From: Erysipelotrichaceae bacterium
GTDB lineage: Bacteria; Bacillota_I; Bacilli_A; Erysipelotrichales; Erysipelotrichaceae
DNA length: 5,081 nt
Assembly: GCA_027449005.1 (NCBI GenBank)
Contig: DAIDML010000201.1
Coordinates: 1-5,081, forward strand
Direction: 5' to 3'
Notes under the pieces: model-generated
What the model was told of the DNA's origin: nothing
What the model saw: only the letters and a program-made list of their open reading frames with translations
Databases searched by the model: none
Made by a program: the position numbers and the translations under genes
Shown: in pieces, positions 1 to 5,081 of the stretch
How positions within the stretch are numbered: the first letter of the stretch is position 1
How the letters are laid out: every line of letters starts with the position of its first letter

Positions 1-135
1 GTAGAGGTCATGTATACTCAAATCTCAAACATTAAGAAGGTCCCTAAAGCTCCTTTAGGTTTGGTTAATGTTAAAAACTACACCACCATCTTCATTGATC
101 CTGATGCTAGTCTATTAGAACACTTAAAAAGATGA
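1..135 (+). CDS. rqcH: RqcH/NFACT family protein, C-terminal end (partial)
   Basis: This is the last 44 codons of a plus-strand gene that enters from the left edge; the frame is open from base 1 and stops at TGA 133-135. The visible peptide has a Tyr-Thr followed by a basic, proline-containing stretch (KKVPKAPLG), then a strand with Asn-Tyr-Thr-Thr and an IDPD segment before a short charged tail. This order matches the C-terminus of the NFACT family as I remember it (RqcH, formerly annotated as fibronectin-binding protein), where a YT...KKPKGAKPG...T(I/V)xxxPDE pattern is usual. In Bacillota, RqcH binds peptidyl-tRNA-blocked 50S subunits and adds C-terminal alanine tails to stalled chains in the cytoplasm. 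The NFACT-N and coiled-coil domains lie outside the window, so the call rests on the tail alone. The terminator hairpin begins before the stop codon, so this is the last gene of its transcript. Confidence 0.68.
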   Translation, partial: VEVMYTQISNIKKVPKAPLGLVNVKNYTTIFIDPDASLLEHLKR

Positions 136-163
136 ATCATCCCCCCAGTGATTCATCTTTTTT
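126..163. terminator. Bidirectional intrinsic terminator between convergent genes
   Basis: A 14-bp perfect inverted repeat pairs 126-139 (core GATGAATCA) with 149-162 (core TGATTCATC) around a 9-base C-rich loop. On the plus strand the stem runs into a T-run at 158-163. On the minus strand the paired A-run becomes a T-run at 130-126. It can therefore terminate the rqcH-like gene from the left and the HAD-rmuC operon from the right. The plus-strand stop codon (133-135) lies within the ascending stem. I see no closer hairpin downstream of rmuC. Confidence 0.85.
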
Positions 164-277
164 CCATCCATGATTTCTCCCACGTTCAATTATAATGTAC
201 ATTGTTTTTTACATCACATAAACTATAAACATCATATTAGACACGAAACATTACGCAAATATCATCAAAAATCAATA

Positions 278-1276
278 TTATAACTCATTATTGGTTAAAT
301 TTTTACTCACTTCAAGTCCTTCTAAATGATAATCGATGCGATTAAGCTGATGAGACAATGTATTAAGTGTGGTCAAGATCTCACTGTGCTTTTTCTGTAA
401 GGTTAGTACTGATGATTGAGCATCCTGTAAATGATTCATGAGTTCATCCATGTGAAGCACAAGTTGTTGTGCGTGTTGAGATTGAATGCTTTGTTTCATG
501 CTTAGCATAAGTATGTTGATAAAAGCATGAAGCGTCATAGGTGAAACGATATAAACTTTACTCTCTTGAAAGATTTGGTGAAGAAGATGCGCTTCTTGAT
601 ATAAATCACTTACCAATGATTCAAATGGAATGTACATCAAGGCAAAATCAGAAGTGTATGGTGGTCTAATATATTTACTTTGAATGCTTTTAGCTTGGAT
701 CTTAACCGCCTTTACAAATCCATTCCAATGTTCTGAAGTGGGTTCCTTGATATACATTTCATAATCACTGAGCGGCACTTTTGCATCCACAGGCACAAGC
801 ACGGAGTGCTTCTCACTTGAAATGGTAATTAGAGCATCCACCTTGTTGTTACCAAAAGATGGATGAGAAGCCTGCATGATGTAAGAAGATGATGGAAGCA
901 GTGAAGATAAGAGTGCTTCTAGTGAAACCTCCCCTAACAATCCTTTACTTTTCTCTTTTGAAAGAACTTGCTTAAGTGCATTCACATTGTGAGCCATCGG
1001 CGGTAATTCTCCCAATAGTGAACTTACATGATTAAGCGATTGATACAGTGGAGCAAGATGAACATTAAAACTACTGCTCACATCTTCTTGAAGATGAGAA
1101 GATTGCATCAGTTGTGTTGTCTTGATGGCTTGGGTTTCTTTAAGCATGTTTTCTTGAATGTTCCACAACTGTTGATTCAATTGATTTGAAAAGGATTGTT
1201 GTTTCAACAACATCAACACAATCCCTATGTTAGACATGACTAAAACACCAATAAATACCCAACCTAATTCATTCAT
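278..1276 (-). CDS. rmuC: DNA recombination protein RmuC, short form
   Basis: A 332-residue RmuC-family protein. Residues 6-24 form one hydrophobic membrane segment, giving a membrane-anchored protein with a cytoplasmic body. Residues 25-110 are a polar helical region, and the conserved RmuC domain runs from about 111 to 260. Recognisable blocks are KGLLGEVSLEALL (111-123), VDALI (146-150), VPVDAKVPLSDYE (161-173), DFALMYIPFES (210-220) and VYIVSPMTL (241-249). D147 followed by D164-A-K166 fits the PD-(D/E)xK nuclease-like pattern proposed for this family. In E. coli, RmuC limits rearrangement at inverted repeats; its biochemical activity is not settled. Family members are commonly 400-500 residues, so the N-terminal coiled-coil is short here, although the domain blocks look intact. 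The start ATG at 1276-1274 lies inside the end of the upstream HAD gene (8-base overlap). It has AAGGAG at 1292-1287, ten bases away, so translation is probably coupled. A heptad-like helical tail occupies about 262-325. Confidence 0.9.
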   Translation of the reverse strand: MNELGWVFIGVLVMSNIGIVLMLLKQQSFSNQLNQQLWNIQENMLKETQAIKTTQLMQSSHLQEDVSSSFNVHLAPLYQSLNHVSSLLGELPPMAHNVNALKQVLSKEKSKGLLGEVSLEALLSSLLPSSSYIMQASHPSFGNNKVDALITISSEKHSVLVPVDAKVPLSDYEMYIKEPTSEHWNGFVKAVKIQAKSIQSKYIRPPYTSDFALMYIPFESLVSDLYQEAHLLHQIFQESKVYIVSPMTLHAFINILMLSMKQSIQSQHAQQLVLHMDELMNHLQDAQSSVLTLQKKHSEILTTLNTLSHQLNRIDYHLEGLEVSKNLTNNEL

Positions 1277-2060
1277 ACTTTAGTAACTCCTTATAGATGG
1301 TATGAAGGGCTCCTTGCTCTTCATTGGAAGGAACGATTTGACCATACTTGACCATCCATTCTGGAGCATTGCTCATTACACGAGGCTCTTTAACTATTTC
1401 TAGCATCGAGACATCATTACCCCCATCTCCAAATGCCATGCATTCATCCAAAGAAAGGTTCATTTCTTGAAGTAATCGTTGTAATCCTACACCTTTGTTT
1501 ACCCCCATTGGATTAATGTCGATAGAACCCAAACCTGAACTATGCACTTCCACCATGGGAAATTGATTTTCAAGATGACTTATGATGGATTCGGTTCTTT
1601 CTTTCTCACATATGATTGCAATTTTTAAAATGGGATCATCCTTCACGACATACTCATCAACATATTGAATATTACGTGCATATAAAGCAATATGCTCTTT
1701 CAATGCTTGTGGATAATGGTTATATACGTAAGAGTGATGAACACCTGAACAGATATAGATAGGATTAAGTTGTTTCAAAGACTCTAATACTTGCTGAGCA
1801 ATCCAAGGCTCAAAGTGAATAGAATGAATCACATGATTATGATGCAAAACAACTGCTCCATTCTCTCCGACAATACTTATCTTATCTTCAACTCCTTCAA
1901 AGAAAGAACGAATTTGTCGCCATTGATTACCACTTGCGACAATAAAATGCTTATTTTGCTTGTCCATCAAAGTCATCACTTCTTTAAACAACGTCACATC
2001 ATAACTATGGTCTTTTCTTAGGAAAGTCCCATCCATATCACATACAAAAGCTTTGATCAT
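1269..2060 (-). CDS. Cof-type HAD-superfamily phosphatase (YbiV/SupH-like)
   Basis: A 263-residue cytoplasmic HAD hydrolase of the Cof/YbiV type with all four motifs. Motif I is DMDGT with nucleophile D8 and acid/base D10. Motif II is ASGN with S43. Motif III is K189 in NKGVGLQRLL. Motif IV is FGDGGND with D212 and D216 for magnesium. The C2-type cap sits between motifs II and III (about residues 84-185). The segments FVCDMDGTFL, VASGNQ and GENGAVV closely resemble E. coli YbiV (SupH), a sugar-phosphate phosphatase. Family members hydrolyse varied sugar phosphates, nucleotides or PLP/FMN-type cofactors, so the substrate cannot be read from sequence. Length is normal. The ATG at 2060-2058 has GAGGA at 2071-2067, six bases away, and a strong promoter just upstream. 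It is the first gene of a two-gene operon; its stop TGA (1271-1269) overlaps the rmuC start. I see no defect in the catalytic residues. Confidence 0.92.
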   Translation of the reverse strand: MIKAFVCDMDGTFLRKDHSYDVTLFKEVMTLMDKQNKHFIVASGNQWRQIRSFFEGVEDKISIVGENGAVVLHHNHVIHSIHFEPWIAQQVLESLKQLNPIYICSGVHHSYVYNHYPQALKEHIALYARNIQYVDEYVVKDDPILKIAIICEKERTESIISHLENQFPMVEVHSSGLGSIDINPMGVNKGVGLQRLLQEMNLSLDECMAFGDGGNDVSMLEIVKEPRVMSNAPEWMVKYGQIVPSNEEQGALHTIYKELLKYE

Positions 2061-2084
2061 ATTCCATCCTCACAGTCTTCACTT

Positions 2085-2113
2085 ATTATAAACAATCCAT
2101 GCTTGCTTGTCTA
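2085..2113 (-). promoter_or_regulatory. Sigma-A-type promoter of the HAD-rmuC operon
   Basis: Reading the minus strand, a -35 box TAGACA (2113-2108, five of six to TTGACA) is separated by 17 bases from a perfect -10 box TATAAT (2090-2085). Transcription would start near 2078, leaving a leader of roughly 18 bases that contains the GAGGA ribosome binding site. No second promoter is needed for rmuC because of the gene overlap. Confidence 0.75.
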
Positions 2114-2121
2114 AAAAGCAA
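2103..2121. repeat. Small inverted repeat in the divergent promoter region (possible operator)
   Basis: TTGCTT (2103-2108) and AAGCAA (2116-2121) form a perfect 6-bp inverted repeat with a 7-base spacer. It covers the -35 of the minus-strand operon promoter and lies within the candidate pepF promoter. Its size and position would suit a dimeric repressor site, but arms this short occur by chance in AT-rich DNA. No regulator gene is visible in the window. Confidence 0.25.
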
Positions 2122-2132
2122 TGAAATATGAT
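2103..2132 (+). promoter_or_regulatory. Candidate pepF promoter, overlapping the divergent operon promoter
   Basis: On the plus strand TTGCTT (2103-2108) lies 18 bases before TATGAT (2127-2132), a weak -35 with a five-of-six -10. Transcription would begin near 2139, between the two possible pepF start codons, which favours the start at 2163. The -35 region shares a base with the -35 box of the minus-strand promoter, so the two polymerases would compete. The assignment is tentative because the -35 matches only three of six bases. Confidence 0.4.
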
Positions 2133-2150
2133 AAACTTGTTGATAATGAA

Positions 2151-2156
2151 AGAAGG
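2151..2156 (+). promoter_or_regulatory. Ribosome binding site that sets the pepF start
   Basis: AGAAGG at 2151-2156 lies six bases before ATG 2163. The frame stays open to an upstream ATG at 2121, but the sequence before that codon (CTAAAAAGCA) has no good Shine-Dalgarno match and lies upstream of the likely transcription start. This site therefore decides in favour of 2163. Confidence 0.7.
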
Positions 2157-2162
2157 TTCACC

Positions 2163-3962
2163 ATGATCACAAACATGAATAAAACCCGCTCTGAGGTTAA
2201 TCAAACCTATACCTGGGATTTAACCTCATTGTATCCCAATGAAGAAGCATTCCAATCCGCAGTAAGCATACTTTATGAAAACATCCAAGCAATAAGCTCC
2301 TATCAAAACACGCTAAACTCATCTTTAAGGATTGTTGAATGTTTAGATCTCTTGGCCATCATCACTCAACAAGCCACATCTTTGTTCACTTATGCTCAAC
2401 TTAAAGTCAGTGAAGATTCATCCAATGCACAGTCCTTGCTAAGACAAGGCAGTCTTGCACCACTTTCATCCTCGCTTGGAAGCAATACTGCTTTCATTGA
2501 CATTGAACTCAGTGGTCTTCATGAAGAGGTTTTAAATGACGTCGTTCGTTTAGCTCCACATTTAAAAGGATACATTGAAGAGGTTTTAAGACAAAAACCA
2601 CACCAATGCTCACTGGATGTGGAAAAAGCACTTTCTTTACTCTCCTCTCCTCTTAATGCTTTCTATGGTATTTATAATCGTGCTAAGTTAGCAGATTTAA
2701 GTTTTAAACCATTTGAACTCAACAATGAATCCTATGCATTAACCTTTAATTCATTTGAAAACCAGTATGAATTCAATACGAATCATGAGATTCGACGTTC
2801 TGCTTTTCATTCCTTTCATTCACAACTGAAAGCTTATCAACATACCATGGCTGCCGTTTATACAGCTCATGTGCAAAAAGAAAAAGCTTTAGCTACGCTG
2901 AGAGGATATGAAAGTGTTTTTGATTATCTTCTCTTCAATCAAAAGGTTGCTAGAACCATTTATGATCAACATATTGATACTATTTATGAGCATCTTAAAG
3001 CTCCTATGCGCCATTATGCCCGTTTGATTAAGAAGGAATACAACCTAGAAACATTAACGTATGCTGATTTAAAGCTTCCATTAGATCCTGAATTTGAACC
3101 TAAGATTACCATAGAAGAATCATTATCCATTCTCAAAGAAGGTTTAGCATTACTTGGTGAGGATTACATTGAAATGGTTGAACGCTCCTTTAACGAACGT
3201 TGGATTGACTTTGAAAACAATGTGGGTAAATCCACAGGAGCATTTTGCTCTTCTCCTTATGGTCATCATCCATTTGTGCTCATCAACTGGACGGAAAGAA
3301 TGAGAGAAGCCCTAGTGTTAGCTCATGAACTTGGTCATGCTGGTCATTTCTATCTTGCGGGTCAAAATCAATCTATCTTTGATACTCGCGCATCCCTCTA
3401 TTTCATTGAAGCTCCTTCAACCATCAATGAGTTGTTTGTTGCCCAATCCTTGAGTAAAAAAGAGACTTCACCACGATTCACACGCTGGTTGAAATCCACG
3501 TTGATTGCTCGTACTTACTATCATAATTTTGTTACCCACATGCTAGAAGCAGTGTATCAGCGTGAAGTATATCGATTAGTGGATGAGCAAAAACCACTTA
3601 ATGCGAACATTCTTAATCAGTTGATGTTGAAGACGATTCAAGATTTCTGGGGTGATGATGTGCACGTTCAAGAAGAAGCTCAATACACGTGGATGAGACA
3701 ACCTCACTATTATATGGGACTTTATCCATACACTTACTCTGCAGGATTATCCATTGCAACTCATGCCTCAAAACTCATTGAAGACGATCCAAACTTGGTA
3801 GAAGCATGGAAAGACATCCTTAAGTCTGGTGGAAGTGTAGCTCCCTTTGAATTAGTGAAGAAAATAGGGATTGATTTATCGACTCAAGATACCCTTTTTG
3901 CCACCATTGAGTTCATTACGAGTTTAGTGAATGATATAGATGCTTTAACACCGATGAAGTAA
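2163..3962 (+). CDS. pepF: Oligoendopeptidase F-type zinc peptidase (M3 family)
   Basis: From ATG 2163 this encodes 599 residues, the usual PepF length of about 600. It is an M3-family metallopeptidase that cuts short cytoplasmic peptides, with roles in peptide nutrition and protein turnover. The N-terminus has KTRSEV...YTWDLTSLYP, typical of PepF, and no signal peptide. The N-terminal helical lobe covers roughly the first 200 residues and the catalytic domain the rest. The zinc site is HELGH (H388, E389, H392), with the third ligand E416 in FIEAPSTINE, 24 residues after H392 as expected. A further conserved block is RTYYHNFVTHMLEA. The substrate-binding block HYYMGLYPYTYSAGL (515-529) carries the expected His and Tyr residues. 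Nothing is missing. An ATG at 2121 would add 14 residues (MKYDKLVDNERRFT) but lacks a ribosome site and family similarity. The gene is divergent from the HAD-rmuC operon and followed by its own terminator, so it is probably monocistronic. Confidence 0.95.
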   Translation: MITNMNKTRSEVNQTYTWDLTSLYPNEEAFQSAVSILYENIQAISSYQNTLNSSLRIVECLDLLAIITQQATSLFTYAQLKVSEDSSNAQSLLRQGSLAPLSSSLGSNTAFIDIELSGLHEEVLNDVVRLAPHLKGYIEEVLRQKPHQCSLDVEKALSLLSSPLNAFYGIYNRAKLADLSFKPFELNNESYALTFNSFENQYEFNTNHEIRRSAFHSFHSQLKAYQHTMAAVYTAHVQKEKALATLRGYESVFDYLLFNQKVARTIYDQHIDTIYEHLKAPMRHYARLIKKEYNLETLTYADLKLPLDPEFEPKITIEESLSILKEGLALLGEDYIEMVERSFNERWIDFENNVGKSTGAFCSSPYGHHPFVLINWTERMREALVLAHELGHAGHFYLAGQNQSIFDTRASLYFIEAPSTINELFVAQSLSKKETSPRFTRWLKSTLIARTYYHNFVTHMLEAVYQREVYRLVDEQKPLNANILNQLMLKTIQDFWGDDVHVQEEAQYTWMRQPHYYMGLYPYTYSAGLSIATHASKLIEDDPNLVEAWKDILKSGGSVAPFELVKKIGIDLSTQDTLFATIEFITSLVNDIDALTPMK

Positions 3963-3969
3963 AGATAGT

Positions 3970-3999
3970 AAAGAAGTGAATGAACATTCACTTCTTTTT
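3970..3999 (+). terminator. Intrinsic terminator after pepF
   Basis: Eight bases after the pepF stop, AAAGAAGTGAAT (3970-3981) pairs perfectly with ATTCACTTCTTT (3986-3997) around a GAAC tetraloop, and the T-run ends at 3999. The 12-bp stem is AT-rich but uninterrupted. The A-run on the left arm could give some termination on the opposite strand, but no minus-strand gene lies to the right within the window. It separates pepF from the lipoprotein gene. Confidence 0.88.
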
Positions 4000-4015
4000 A
4001 ATGTTGAAATATTTC

Positions 4016-4043
4016 TTGTGAAAAGATTAATTTGCACTATTAT
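4016..4043 (+). promoter_or_regulatory. Candidate promoter of the lipoprotein gene
   Basis: TTGTGA (4016-4021, four of six to TTGACA) is spaced 16 bases from TATTAT (4038-4043, five of six to TATAAT). This would give a start near 4050 and a leader of about 40 bases. A competing reading is TTGCAC (4032-4037) with TATGGT (4056-4061) at 18 bases, which is weaker. A promoter is needed here because the pepF terminator lies directly upstream. Confidence 0.4.
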
Positions 4044-4077
4044 GTTTTAACTCTTTATGGTAAACTTGAAGTAACAT

Positions 4078-4084
4078 AAGGGGG
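4078..4084 (+). promoter_or_regulatory. Strong ribosome binding site of the lipoprotein gene
   Basis: AAGGGGG at 4078-4084 is five bases before ATG 4090. An in-frame TAA at 4072-4074 rules out any start further upstream, and this ATG is the first start after it. Confidence 0.8.
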
Positions 4085-4089
4085 AAACT

Positions 4090-5081
4090 ATGTTCAACCA
4101 GCAAATCCAACCAAAAAACGTCCATAAATCATTTAAGCAACCAATCGCAGTATTAGTGTGTGTGTTTACACTGCTTTTAAGTGCATGTACTCCTCAAGCT
4201 CAAAATCCTAACAATTCAAACAATCCAAATAATCCTAACAATCCTAACAATCCCATTATTGATGATAATGATCCAAATCAGCCATTAACTAAAACACCTG
4301 ATGTGATTAAGAATTTAGGGGCGTCAAAAGTTAACTTTACACCCAATGAAACATCCATCGCTCAACCACTTTATTTAGAAAAGATCAATGATGTTTCAAC
4401 ATCAGAATTATTGGTTCGAATTCTGTTAAAAAACTATCAAAACTTAACTCAAATCAAAAAGGATTTTCCTTCCTTAAACAATTCTAAAACAGTCAACTCA
4501 CAAGGCGTTGATGTGTACACCTTTGTGGATGATTTGACTTTGATTGATTATCCAAATAACTTAGTACTTAAATACAAGGATGTATTTTTCACTCTCGACG
4601 GTTTGTTCTTACATCGTTTAGAACTAAACAATGAAGCTCAACAATCGTTTGTGGTAACACCACAGTTTGTAGCACTACTTAGTCCTAACCAAAAAGTTCA
4701 ATCTGCCTATTTCATCAGTTCTTTAGCAGAAATTGCTCCACAGTACAATGACTTTATCCTTGATGCACCGAAAGAATTAGCACTAACCCTTCAGTTTGGC
4801 GACGTCATTTTAATGAACATTGAGAATAATGAACTTAAACCCATTGATGTTTCTTCACTCTATCCTCAACTCGATGCCTTGGTGTATGCAAAGTTGGATG
4901 GCACCCAATTTAATCTTTACCTTAAAGAACATCCATCCACAAAAATCATTAACAAAACCACTCTTCCGCTATTGATGATGATACCTGAAAAGCTGTTTGC
5001 TCCGATGTATGATCATACTTATGGAACAGGCAACAATCCCCTCATTAAAATCATTTCAACCTTCATTGATCCAATCACTTC
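4090..5081 (+). CDS. Lipoprotein of unknown function, 5' part (runs off right edge)
   Basis: An open frame of 330 full codons with no stop before the window ends, so the C-terminus is missing. Residues 1-17 are polar with four basic or histidine residues (K9, H12, K13, K16). Residues 18-32 form a hydrophobic signal core ending in lipobox L-S-A-C with lipidated C33 (codon 4186-4188). This predicts a membrane-anchored lipoprotein facing outside. An Asn/Pro-rich linker (about 37-57) and an acidic stretch (IIDDNDPNQP) follow, then a globular region from about residue 65 with alternating hydrophobic strands such as KYKDVFFTLDGLFLHRLEL and PKELALTLQFGDVILMNI. No cysteine occurs after C33 in the visible part, and I see no catalytic motif. 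I do not recognise the family; a substrate-binding or surface-anchoring role would be a guess. C24 also lies in the signal core but has Val at -1, so it is not the lipidation site. Confidence 0.85.
   Translation, partial: MFNQQIQPKNVHKSFKQPIAVLVCVFTLLLSACTPQAQNPNNSNNPNNPNNPNNPIIDDNDPNQPLTKTPDVIKNLGASKVNFTPNETSIAQPLYLEKINDVSTSELLVRILLKNYQNLTQIKKDFPSLNNSKTVNSQGVDVYTFVDDLTLIDYPNNLVLKYKDVFFTLDGLFLHRLELNNEAQQSFVVTPQFVALLSPNQKVQSAYFISSLAEIAPQYNDFILDAPKELALTLQFGDVILMNIENNELKPIDVSSLYPQLDALVYAKLDGTQFNLYLKEHPSTKIINKTTLPLLMMIPEKLFAPMYDHTYGTGNNPLIKIISTFIDPIT
4207..4254 (+). repeat. Asn-Asn-Pro coding tandem repeat (9-bp unit) in the lipoprotein linker
   Basis: Codons 40-55 read as P-NNS-NNP-NNP-NNP-NNP, a degenerate 9-base repeat of the form AAY-AAT-CCN. 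The last copies are nearly identical (AACAATCCT), while the first has a Ser codon in place of Pro. It sits seven residues after the lipidated cysteine, so it is probably a flexible spacer lifting the folded domain off the membrane. The unit is a multiple of three, so copy-number change by slippage would alter linker length without a frameshift. Confidence 0.85.

Noticed and set aside
191..203. TATAAT on the plus strand followed by the palindrome ATGTACAT, considered as a promoter or operator
   Set aside because: There is no -35 box at a suitable distance, and no plus-strand gene follows; the next gene is convergent. The 8-base palindrome is easily a chance match in AT-rich DNA.
164..277. A second terminator or an RNA gene directly after rmuC
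   Set aside because: I found no stable hairpin followed by a T-run and no tRNA-like or riboswitch-like structure. The stretch looks like a plain AT-rich 3' untranslated region leading to the hairpin at 126-163.
1791..2021. A 76-codon plus-strand frame
   Set aside because: It lies wholly antisense to the well-supported HAD phosphatase, has no clear ribosome site or recognisable motif, and its composition looks like a shadow of the real gene.
2142..2147. GATAAT as the -10 box for pepF
   Set aside because: A transcript from it would begin at or inside the AGAAGG ribosome binding site, leaving no room for initiation at 2163.
1..5081. A new defence, mobile or biosynthetic system
   Set aside because: The genes are ordinary families with intact motifs, except for one unknown lipoprotein. 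There are no toxin-antitoxin pairs, integrase or transposase genes, att-like repeats, CRISPR repeats or abrupt composition changes.

Overview
The window is a low-GC (mid-thirties percent by eye), gene-dense bacterial chromosome segment. TAA and TGA act as stops, ribosome binding sites are strong and A/G-rich, intrinsic terminators are short and AT-rich, and there is one lipobox lipoprotein. This fits a Bacillota-type organism. An Erysipelotrichia-like or related low-GC lineage is a guess from general protein flavour, not something the sequence proves. I see no mobile element, CRISPR array, tRNA or rRNA.

Layout. (1) Bases 1-135 are the 3' end of a plus-strand gene whose C-terminus resembles RqcH/NFACT, the ribosome quality control factor. 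Its stop codon lies inside a terminator hairpin that can work in both directions. (2) A minus-strand two-gene operon covers 2060 down to 278: a Cof-type HAD phosphatase followed by a short RmuC, with an 8-base overlap. It has a good sigma-A-type promoter just upstream. (3) A plus-strand PepF-type zinc oligoendopeptidase (2163-3962) is divergent from the operon. The two promoters share a roughly 100-bp gap holding a small inverted repeat. PepF ends in its own hairpin terminator. (4) A plus-strand lipoprotein of unknown function starts at 4090 and runs off the right edge at 5081. It has an Asn-Asn-Pro repeat linker after the lipidated cysteine.

The genes are mostly housekeeping: nascent-chain quality control, peptide turnover, sugar or cofactor phosphate hydrolysis, and a DNA-maintenance factor. 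Apart from the HAD-rmuC pair there is no sign that they form one pathway. I did not find a convincing new multi-gene system. The least explained item is the lipoprotein, and the most testable regulatory item is the divergent intergenic region at 2061-2162.
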